DNA of 6,813 bases from Saprospiraceae bacterium. GTDB taxonomy: Bacteria > Bacteroidota > Bacteroidia > Chitinophagales > Saprospiraceae. The notes beneath the pieces were generated by a model that was given only the letters and a program-made list of their open reading frames with translations, searched no databases and was not told the DNA's origin. Location: the NCBI GenBank assembly GCA_015494245.1, contig WGBN01000083.1:1-6813 (forward strand), written 5' to 3'. The position numbers were made by a program, and so were the translations under genes. Positions 1 to 5,687 of the stretch are shown in pieces (the first letter of the stretch is position 1; every line of letters starts with the position of its first letter).

Positions 1-1163
1 AGCTCTTCTCCTGCTTCTGTGCAGCGTTTGATATGCAACACTTCTTCGGCAGGATTGGGCCATATCCGGTAGCATTGGGCGGGAGTTTCGCTTTCTTCTG
101 TGCTTGTGGCGGGCTGGAAAACGTCTTCAAAGACTTGGGCATAGGTGTAGGCGCCGTTGCAGCTCTCCAGGGCATCCCAGTTGATGGACCAGCACATCAT
201 GCCGCCGAGATCGGGATAGCCGCCGGCCTGGAGCAGGGTATAGGCGCCGGGTTGCAGCCCCTGTCCGGTGAGGTAAAAGATGGCGTCTTTGAGCTCTTCG
301 GGCGGGAGATAACCGCCGCCTGCCGCATCTTCGCAGGCCGGCAATCCGACCGCTATTTTATTTGCCGGAAGGCCCTGAAAAACGCCTCCCGCTGTGAAAA
401 AACCCTGAATGACCGCCTCCGTCTGCGAGATGACAAAGTCGGCTGTGCCCTGTTCGTAAATGCCGCCGTCTATGCCGTACATGCTGCCGCTGTTGTAGAG
501 CTGGACCTGCAACAGATCTATGGAGTCTCGCAAGGCGTGAATGAGCGGGAGGTAGGCCCCCCATACGCCATTGTAGGCCGACTGCCCGCCTTGTACGTAA
601 GCCGTCTCCGGAGCAAAGGTGAGTATCATCTTTCGTCCCATGACATAACGATACTCTTCCATAATTATTTGCAAAGCCTGTGTGAGCAGAATGACGGGCT
701 GATCAACGGGATTCGAGATGGTGCCGCCGGAAAGGGTGAGCGAAGCGCCTTCGAGGTCAATGTCCAGGCCATCGAAATCGTATTCGTAGAGGATGTCGGC
801 CAGGCTGGCGGCGAAAACGTTTCTTTCCGTAGTGTCGTTTAGGGTGATGGGGGCCGTCGCGCCGCCTACGCTCAACAATACTTTTTTGCCGGCGTCCTGC
901 GCTGCGTGCACCTGATCGAGAAACTCCTGCGAACTCATGCCCGAGGGCGTGAAATCCATCTGGTAATCCGTGCCGTTGACGGGCAGTGCAAAGGCCATGA
1001 CGAGGTAGTCGTAGCGATCGTCGGCCTGTTCCAAAGTGAGAAAGGGCGTGCTGGCACTCTGCCAGTTTTTGAGATAACCGACGAGATGAGGCTGGGCCTG
1101 GGTAGGGAAGAACCCTGCAAAGCTAAGCAGCAGTAAAACGTAAATGCGGGTCTTTCTGTTCAT
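1..1163 (-). CDS. Secreted GH18 chitinase-like glycoside hydrolase with T9SS sorting domain (3' end cut by window edge)
   Basis: 387 complete codons are visible, with no stop before the window edge. The protein starts with a Sec signal peptide: basic N-R-K-T-R, then a hydrophobic core, with likely cleavage after TQA (A23|Q24). The mature part opens with HLVGYLKNW, a typical GH18 first strand. Next come the SxGG motif S98-V-G-G101 and the catalytic DxxDxDxE motif D131-G-L-D-I-D-L-E138, where E138 is the expected acid/base. They are followed by Q221-L-Y-N224 and a late tryptophan, W325 in MMCWSINWD, that fits the substrate-floor position. The layout resembles the chitinase D-like subgroup from memory. 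After a Ser/Thr/Glu linker, CYRIWPNPAEEVLHI (from about residue 365) begins a T9SS type A C-terminal domain that runs off the edge. Family knowledge predicts cleavage of beta-1,4-GlcNAc polymers outside the cell. Substrate range (chitinase versus endo-beta-N-acetylglucosaminidase) is inferred. The next in-frame ATG would remove the signal peptide, so 1163 is the best start. It lies 86 bp downstream of another T9SS cargo gene on the same strand. Confidence 0.93.
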   Translation of the reverse strand, partial: MNRKTRIYVLLLLSFAGFFPTQAQPHLVGYLKNWQSASTPFLTLEQADDRYDYLVMAFALPVNGTDYQMDFTPSGMSSQEFLDQVHAAQDAGKKVLLSVGGATAPITLNDTTERNVFAASLADILYEYDFDGLDIDLEGASLTLSGGTISNPVDQPVILLTQALQIIMEEYRYVMGRKMILTFAPETAYVQGGQSAYNGVWGAYLPLIHALRDSIDLLQVQLYNSGSMYGIDGGIYEQGTADFVISQTEAVIQGFFTAGGVFQGLPANKIAVGLPACEDAAGGGYLPPEELKDAIFYLTGQGLQPGAYTLLQAGGYPDLGGMMCWSINWDALESCNGAYTYAQVFEDVFQPATSTEESETPAQCYRIWPNPAEEVLHIKRCTEAGEE

Positions 1164-1169
1164 AGGCAG

Positions 1170-1200
1170 CAAAGATAGGGCTTGGTTTTAAAATGGCATA
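1170..1200 (-). promoter_or_regulatory. Candidate Bacteroidota promoter of the GH18 gene (TATG-N19-TATCTTTG)
   Basis: On the minus strand, TATCTTTG at 1177-1170 matches the Bacteroidota -7 consensus TAnnTTTG exactly. TATG at 1200-1197 lies exactly 19 bp upstream and matches three of four bases of the -33 TTTG box. Only six bases separate the -7 box from the ATG at 1163, so a start site at normal spacing would give a leaderless or nearly leaderless mRNA. The match is seen directly; promoter activity is inferred. Confidence 0.45.
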
Positions 1201-1249
1201 CATAGTATCATCTGATAAGCCCGATTCCTTTCGTTGGGATATTCTCCAT

Positions 1250-2788
1250 TCACCTCATTTTTATTATTTTATGCATTTCTCTCGCACCATCAAATCGGAT
1301 TTCCACAAAATATATGCCTGCGGCCAGATGGGAAACATCAATCATTTTGATGGGTGGCGGGGCTTTCCATGTAGCCAGTATTTGTCCATCCATATTCATC
1401 AACTTGATCAACTCTGCCCTGTTCTTTGTTTTTATTTGCAGTACATCCTTTGTCGGATTCGGGAATATCCGGCATAAAGCTTTCTCTGCTTCTGCTGCGT
1501 TTGCTTCTCCCACACTCGTTATCGGGCAAGGCCCTTCCATGCATCCGTTCCGGTCCACCTTGGTTACCCATGCCCAGGCTTTATTGCCCACCCCCAGGAT
1601 TTCTTCTTTAAAGCCCCCTGCAGCTACGATGCTTCCGGAGGGAAGCACAGCCACACCGCCATATCGGTGGTAATATGTATGATTTTCCATCGGAACGGTA
1701 TCGCAGCGCATCCAGAGACTATCTCCTTGTTCGGTCACTTTGTATAAACAGCCCGGTGTATAAAAATAATAATCGTTGGTGAGCAAGGGGTTAAACGGTT
1801 CCGGCATGACCCATGTACCTGCTCCCACCCAGTTCCCATCCGGCGTAGGCCGGAGGTCTGTCATTTCATTGGCATCCCAATAGCTCTCAGCCACCTGTCG
1901 CTCCCAGAGGAGATTAAACTGGCTGTCCCGTTTCACAAACGTTGGTGCAGCCCCCCAGTTCGATTGGTTAAACACTTCGAAATTGCGGGTAGCATAAATC
2001 CAACCGCCGTCAGCAGTGCGATGAAGGCCTTTCACCCTGTTCCCCTCACAGGGCTCACTTTGCCACTCCCATTTCACTTCTCCCAGACTGTCAATGGCAA
2101 AAATCCAATTTGACCCGCACTTTAGCAGAGAAGGCAGTTCGACAAACTCGTCGGTCTCTTTTGAGCTGCCTAAAATAATGGTATTTTCGTCTTCCTGCCA
2201 GATGCTGCTTACCGTCTCTGATTTTGAATATTCTCCGTAAAAATTTTCCCACAGTACTTCACCTGTATCATTAATTTTTACAAGCTGGATATCGTTAATT
2301 CCATTTTGCAACTGGGCAGAGGTGGAAATTAAATAACCGTCAGATACTTCTAACATTTGCCGAGGCTGTAGAGTCAGTATATCAGGAGGTTCAAAATATT
2401 CTTTAAAGAATTCGACATCACCGTTTACATCCAACTTATAAATAAAATAACTCTCCCTGTTGAAAAGTTTGCCTGCCAAAAGGTAGCCTCCATCCGATGT
2501 AGAAATAAAAGGATAACCTTGGTTAAATGCGAACTGCCCGTCCATTGTGTCTAAATGTAGCCGGTAGTCCAGTATTACCCCGTTTGTATCCATTTTTACA
2601 AATAATGCACCCCATTGGTTGGTGGTGGTATCCTTCGTAGTGCCGGCGATAATTAAAGTATCGCCCTTTAGTACCATATTGTGGAAATTGGCAGCTATGC
2701 CAAAATCAAACCACTTGGAAAATCCCGGCTGCCCGGCAGTTGTAGTGAGCAGAAAAAGACAAAATGCAGCGATGAAAAATAATCTCAT
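1250..2788 (-). CDS. Secreted beta-propeller-like repeat protein with T9SS type A C-terminal sorting domain, function unknown
   Basis: This is a complete 512-residue protein. The frame is open to 2905, but the ATG at 2788 is preferred because it begins MRLFFIAAFCLFLL, a normal Sec signal peptide ending near AGQ (about residue 20); the longer form would bury it 39 residues in. Residues 43-419 contain seven repeats. Each has a hydrophobic strand such as DTLIIAGTT (43), GGYLLAGKL (100), DGYLISTSA (150), NTIILGSSK (202), GGWIYATRN (261), GNWVGAGTW (318) or GSIVAAGGF (385). Each is followed by a strand like FVKMDTNG, IYKLDVNGD or LVKINDTGEVLW. Seven units suggest a seven-bladed propeller. A short Cys-containing hinge (GCMEGPC) leads to the sorting domain from about residue 439 (CRIFPNP through GIYFVEI to the end at IIKMR), which directs export across the outer membrane and surface attachment or release. 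No catalytic motif was recognised. It could be a binding, adhesion or cargo-scaffold protein. It sits just upstream of the GH18 gene on the same strand. Confidence 0.92.
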   Translation of the reverse strand: MRLFFIAAFCLFLLTTTAGQPGFSKWFDFGIAANFHNMVLKGDTLIIAGTTKDTTTNQWGALFVKMDTNGVILDYRLHLDTMDGQFAFNQGYPFISTSDGGYLLAGKLFNRESYFIYKLDVNGDVEFFKEYFEPPDILTLQPRQMLEVSDGYLISTSAQLQNGINDIQLVKINDTGEVLWENFYGEYSKSETVSSIWQEDENTIILGSSKETDEFVELPSLLKCGSNWIFAIDSLGEVKWEWQSEPCEGNRVKGLHRTADGGWIYATRNFEVFNQSNWGAAPTFVKRDSQFNLLWERQVAESYWDANEMTDLRPTPDGNWVGAGTWVMPEPFNPLLTNDYYFYTPGCLYKVTEQGDSLWMRCDTVPMENHTYYHRYGGVAVLPSGSIVAAGGFKEEILGVGNKAWAWVTKVDRNGCMEGPCPITSVGEANAAEAEKALCRIFPNPTKDVLQIKTKNRAELIKLMNMDGQILATWKAPPPIKMIDVSHLAAGIYFVEIRFDGAREMHKIIKMR

Positions 2789-2910
2789 GGCAGTAAAAAT
2801 TGATATCCCGGCACTGCATTTTACTCGCAACTCCGGGGTCTTGTTTGTTATTTTTGAAGCACGACTCTGCCGCTCCATGCGGGCACAAGAGAATAAAGGA
2901 CGCAATACAC

Positions 2911-2960
2911 CTGCTAAAACAAAGTTACGGTTTTATTTAATTTTTGTAATATTTTAGCAG
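2911..2960. repeat. 9-bp inverted repeat bracketing the promoter box
   Basis: CTGCTAAAA at 2911-2919 is the exact reverse complement of TTTTAGCAG at 2952-2960. The arm centres are 41 bp apart, about four helical turns. The TAACTTTG box lies between the arms, touching the right-hand (downstream) one. It could be a pair of regulator half-sites or a weak hairpin in the 5' leader; chance is also possible in AT-rich DNA. Confidence 0.4.
2920..2949 (-). promoter_or_regulatory. Candidate Bacteroidota promoter for the propeller/T9SS gene (TAACTTTG)
   Basis: On the minus strand, TAACTTTG at 2927-2920 is an exact TAnnTTTG match. The -33 side is weak: TTAC at 2949-2946 with an 18-bp spacer is the best candidate. 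Transcription starting a few bases downstream would leave a leader of about 125 nt before the preferred ATG at 2788. No better box lies closer to that ATG. The box falls inside an AT-rich block bracketed by a 9-bp inverted repeat. Confidence 0.42.
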
Positions 2961-3124
2961 ATTTGTTTTAACCTGTCCCCAAAATACGCGGATTTGCCCG
3001 GATGGAGTTCTCGAGTTGGCAGAAGCGGTTGATATGGGGAAATAGGGGACATTGTGATGCGCGTGTGATGAGCGTGACACATACAGCTTGATCATGCTTG
3101 AGTACGGGCTCAAGGTCGAAGCAG

Positions 3125-3142
3125 TCGGCTGAGCATAGCCGA
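3125..3142. repeat. Short hairpin overlapping the left 22-bp arm
   Basis: TCGGCT, a six-base loop GAGCAT, and AGCCGA form a perfect 6-bp stem. It overlaps the left arm of the larger inverted repeat, so the two foldings would compete. The right-hand copy of the larger repeat does not keep this hairpin. Confidence 0.4.
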
Positions 3143-3151
3143 ACTCCGGTG
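3130..3151. repeat. Left arm of a perfect 22-bp inverted repeat
   Basis: The arm begins TGAGCATAGC and ends ACTCCGGTG. All 22 bases are the exact reverse complement of 3317-3338. The arms are separated by 165 bp. Pairing stops on both sides after the 22 bp. Confidence 0.85.
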
Positions 3152-3173
3152 AGTAGGCCTCCCGCTTCCCCGA

Positions 3174-3185
3174 CCCCTAAAGGGG
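3174..3185. repeat. Compact GC hairpin CCCCT-AA-AGGGG
   Basis: A perfect 5-bp stem with a two-base centre lies in the loop of the 22-bp inverted repeat. It is followed at once by an overlapping palindrome-like stretch, AAAGGGGCGCCCTTT (3179-3193). No T-run follows it in the direction of either neighbouring gene, so it is not a convincing intrinsic terminator. Confidence 0.4.
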
Positions 3186-3272
3186 CGCCCTTTGGCTTTC
3201 GCTGAGGGAGCCCTCCCGCCTCCTGTGGAAAATGGACTATCAAGTTGAGCTGGTTAAAAAATCCGCGGAAAC

Positions 3273-3299
3273 CCGCGTCATCCGCGTCATCCGTGTTCT
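3273..3299. repeat. 9-bp tandem array (CCGCGTCAT x2 plus a degenerate third unit)
   Basis: CCGCGTCAT occurs at 3273-3281 and 3282-3290, followed by CCGTGTTCT at 3291-3299. A related ATCCGCGGA lies just upstream at 3261-3269. I recognise this type of text from memory as a common dispersed intergenic repeat in bacterial genomes; copy number in this genome cannot be judged here. Confidence 0.6.
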
Positions 3300-3316
3300 A
3301 TCATGTCCCTATTGAG

Positions 3317-3338
3317 CACCGGAGTTCGGCTATGCTCA
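3317..3338. repeat. Right arm of the perfect 22-bp inverted repeat
   Basis: This is the exact reverse complement of 3130-3151. It lies inside the in-frame extension upstream of the glycosyltransferase start. For that reason the spurious frames on both strands share the peptide TGVRLCS, which argues that the extension is not coding. Confidence 0.85.
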
Positions 3339-3458
3339 CCCACCGGCAGGCAGGCACCCCGACTCCTTTCATTAGGCGGATCATTCTCCATTCTCCATAA
3401 TGCCCATTGTCCCCGAAATTTCTTTATCATTGCAGCGACAAACCAAACGAGTCTCTGT

Positions 3459-5660
3459 ATGAGTAAGGGCAAGAAAAAAAAGGTCGCTGCCAAAGTGCGT
3501 CACCGCAAAAAACTTGTCAAGCCGCGCCGGCAGGAAGCACGGGTCTTTGAGCCTCCCCGCGACAAGCCCGTTTATCGCAAAGCCTTTTGGGGCCTGAGCG
3601 GGTTTATCGCGCTGTTGATGATGTTGCTGTCGCTGGGCAGCGGCATCAATGAAGACGACAAGTATCAGGTGGATTATTCCGAGAAACTGGTCTCCTGGTA
3701 CACCACTTTTGGGAAGGACGATGCCGCCCTGCAGGTGGAGAAGGGCAACATGCACTACTACGGAGGCTTCTTTGATTTGGTTACGGGCCTGGCCAATCAC
3801 GCTTTGGGATTTACTCCGAAGCAGGAGGCCTATCACAATTTGCGGCACCTTTTTATTGCTCTGCTTGGCTTTTTGGGACTGCTCTTCACGGCTCTGCTGG
3901 GGCGCGAAATGGGAGGCTGGCGGCTCGGCATCATCATTTTGTCGCTGGGCTTTTTGTCGCCCCGCTATCTGGGCCATTCGCTGATGAATCCCAAGGACAT
4001 TCCCTTTGCGGCGGGGGTGGCCATGGCGCTGTACTTCCTGCTGCGCTGGCTGCGGCAGATGCCCAAGCCGGATTGGCGTACCCTGCTCGGTTTGGCGGGA
4101 GGCATAGGTCTGGCCTTTGGCGTGCGGGCCGGTGGTTTGATACTCTTTGGTTATGTGGGCTTGTTTGCTCTGCTGGAGTTTGTGCGCCGCTATGGGGTTT
4201 CGGCTTTGTGGCAGCGCAAAGAGCTTACAGGGAAGTACATACTATATGGTGTAGGCGTTTTGCTGGGGGGCTTTGTGCTGGGTCTTTTGTTTTGGCCCTA
4301 TGGCATGCAATCGCCCATTGCGCATACGCGGGAGGCTCTTTCGGCTTTCGCCAAATTCGGTACTCAGATCAGGGTGTTGTTTGAGGGCAAGAGCGTGATG
4401 TCGGATGATCTGCCCTGGTATTACCCGCTCTCCTGGATTTATCGAAGCATCCCCATGTCGGTATTTATCGGTTTTGTGGCGGGTTTGGTCTTGCTTCCCC
4501 GCTTGTGGAAGCGATACGACCCTATGGGACTGGGGCTGGCTTTGTTTGCTTTTGCCTTTCCTCTGGTGTATGTCATAGCCAAGGACTCCGTTTTGTACGA
4601 CGGCTGGCGGCATTTGATTTTTGTGTATCCGGGCATGTTGGTGTTTGCCGGCACTGCCTGGCTGTATTTGATAGACCGCTTTCGCGAAAAACTGCAAATG
4701 CGCTATGCGCTGCTCGGCATCTTTGCCCTTTCACTGCTCGAACCGGCCTGGTTCATAGCCCGCAATTACCACTATCCCTACGTCTATTTCAACCCTCTGG
4801 CCGGAGGCATCAGCCATGCTTTCGGGCGCTATGAAACCGACTACTGGGGCGTGAGCGTGCGCCAGGCCGTGGAGGAGATGGAAAAGCGCTCTTTGATTCC
4901 GGCAGCAGGGGAGAAGCCCCTCGAAGTGGTGAGCAGCTTTTGGTACAATGCCTCGCTTTACCTGCGCAAGTACGGCGACAGGGTGCATACCGATTACGTG
5001 CGCTACAACGACCGCTTTTCCAAATCCTGGGATTACGGCATCTTTCCCTCGCGCTATTTGCGCGGGCCGCATCTGCTCTCGGGCAACTGGCCGAGCTCGC
5101 GTTCCATAGCTACGGTGAATGCTCAGGGCGTGCCGCTGACAGCCATTTACAAGGCCGGCGGAGAGGACGTCTTCCGGGCTGCTCAAGCCGTCAAAAGCAA
5201 AGACTGGGCTACGGCCATCCCTCTGCTCCAGGAAGAAGTCAAAGCCCATCCCGACAACGAATGGGCCTGGCAAAGCCTGGCCATGGCTTACCTGAACAGC
5301 TCGCAGCCTCCAAAAGCCAAAGAAGCTGCCGAAGAATTGCTGAAAGTGGCCCCCGATAACCTCAACGGCCTCTACTTCCTCAGCCTGGCCGAGCTGAACA
5401 CCAACGACCTGCCCTCAGCAGAGAAGCACCTGCTTCGCGCCATCGAAGTGGACCCCGAGTATGCCATGGCCTACTTCTACCTCGCCATCATTCACAACCA
5501 AACCGGCGACACAAACCGGGCTTTGGACGAAGTCCTGAAGAGCATCAAATACAACCCGAAATTCCCCAATGCTTACGAACTGGCCGCTCAGATTTACGAG
5601 AAGATGGGCGATTCCCAGACGGCAGCCAGATACCGCAAAGCAGCGCAGGGAGGCCGGTAG
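3459..5660 (+). CDS. GT39/PMT-type membrane glycosyltransferase (GT-C fold) with C-terminal TPR repeats
   Basis: 733 residues from the ATG at 3459. The frame is open to 3303, but that extension is repeat-derived, and MSKGKKKK starts a normal basic cytoplasmic tail (residues 1-41). I count about 11 membrane segments: near 43-60, 129-148, 156-172, 182-197, 207-222, 224-242, 260-280, 332-347, 357-374, 386-405 and 416-434. An acidic cluster E65-D66-D67 directly after the first segment fits the catalytic acidic position of PMT/ArnT-like enzymes. MNPKDIPFA (176-184), the WYYPLSW region (320-326) and YFNPLAGG...DYWGVS (443-466) are patterns typical of GT39-related proteins. Residues 571-730 form four TPR units plus a partial fifth, with hallmarks such as WAWQSLAMAYL and AYFYLAIIHN. 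Family knowledge predicts transfer of a sugar from a polyprenyl-phosphate donor on the periplasmic side. With the basic N-terminus inside and 11 segments, the TPRs would be periplasmic. Acceptor unknown: protein, lipid or glycan. No clear Shine-Dalgarno. The next gene follows after 27 bp and may be cotranscribed. Confidence 0.88.
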   Translation: MSKGKKKKVAAKVRHRKKLVKPRRQEARVFEPPRDKPVYRKAFWGLSGFIALLMMLLSLGSGINEDDKYQVDYSEKLVSWYTTFGKDDAALQVEKGNMHYYGGFFDLVTGLANHALGFTPKQEAYHNLRHLFIALLGFLGLLFTALLGREMGGWRLGIIILSLGFLSPRYLGHSLMNPKDIPFAAGVAMALYFLLRWLRQMPKPDWRTLLGLAGGIGLAFGVRAGGLILFGYVGLFALLEFVRRYGVSALWQRKELTGKYILYGVGVLLGGFVLGLLFWPYGMQSPIAHTREALSAFAKFGTQIRVLFEGKSVMSDDLPWYYPLSWIYRSIPMSVFIGFVAGLVLLPRLWKRYDPMGLGLALFAFAFPLVYVIAKDSVLYDGWRHLIFVYPGMLVFAGTAWLYLIDRFREKLQMRYALLGIFALSLLEPAWFIARNYHYPYVYFNPLAGGISHAFGRYETDYWGVSVRQAVEEMEKRSLIPAAGEKPLEVVSSFWYNASLYLRKYGDRVHTDYVRYNDRFSKSWDYGIFPSRYLRGPHLLSGNWPSSRSIATVNAQGVPLTAIYKAGGEDVFRAAQAVKSKDWATAIPLLQEEVKAHPDNEWAWQSLAMAYLNSSQPPKAKEAAEELLKVAPDNLNGLYFLSLAELNTNDLPSAEKHLLRAIEVDPEYAMAYFYLAIIHNQTGDTNRALDEVLKSIKYNPKFPNAYELAAQIYEKMGDSQTAARYRKAAQGGR

Positions 5661-5687
5661 CCAACAGCACAGAAAGACAAGTCTCTT

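Larger units (their letters stand above)
2789..3458. other. 670-bp gene-free divergent intergenic region, repeat mosaic
   Basis: This stretch separates the divergent propeller and glycosyltransferase genes. Its left part (to about 2965) is AT-rich and holds the minus-strand promoter box. From about 2970 to 3400 it is GC-richer and contains a 22-bp inverted repeat, two compact hairpins, a 9-bp tandem array and a doubled CATTCTC (3382-3395). A degenerate ATCCGCG-type unit near 2988-3004 on the minus strand is echoed by copies at 3263-3299 on the plus strand. Text such as TTCGGCTATGCTCA and CCCCTAAAGGGG resembles dispersed intergenic repeats I remember from Bacteroidota genomes, but that is recollection, not a search result. 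The open frames across it (2968-3243 minus, and the upstream extension of the glycosyltransferase frame from 3303) look non-coding. For the glycosyltransferase, TATCATTG at 3425-3432 is a one-mismatch -7 box with a poor -33 partner, so its promoter is not established. Confidence 0.6.

Noticed and set aside
33..842. Long plus-strand open frame of 269 codons
   Set aside because: It lies antisense to the GH18 gene, whose frame carries the signal peptide, SxGG, DxxDxDxE and sorting-domain motifs. The plus-strand translation has no recognisable domain.
1164..1249. Possible terminator between the two minus-strand genes (TATCA-TC-TGATA near 1205-1216)
   Set aside because: The stem is only 5 bp with a two-base loop and no adjacent T-run in the right direction.
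2789..2905. Upstream in-frame extension of the propeller gene (39 codons)
   Set aside because: It would bury the Sec signal peptide that starts exactly at the ATG at 2788. The predicted start site just before 2905 makes it not wholly impossible.
2968..3243. Minus-strand 91-codon open frame
   Set aside because: It covers the repeat-rich intergenic block and shares TGVRLCS with the plus-strand extension only because both cross the 22-bp inverted repeat.
3273..3299. CRISPR-like array
   Set aside because: Units are 9 bp in direct tandem without spacers, and no cas gene is present.
3303..3458. Upstream in-frame extension of the glycosyltransferase (52 codons)
   Set aside because: It reads through the repeat arm and a CATTCTC duplication. 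The start at 3459 gives a normal basic cytoplasmic N-terminus ahead of the first membrane segment.
3381..3977. Minus-strand 198-codon frame, and similar frames at 4242-4697 and 4731-5273
   Set aside because: They are antisense to the continuous transmembrane and soluble domains of the glycosyltransferase, with low-complexity, unrecognisable translations.
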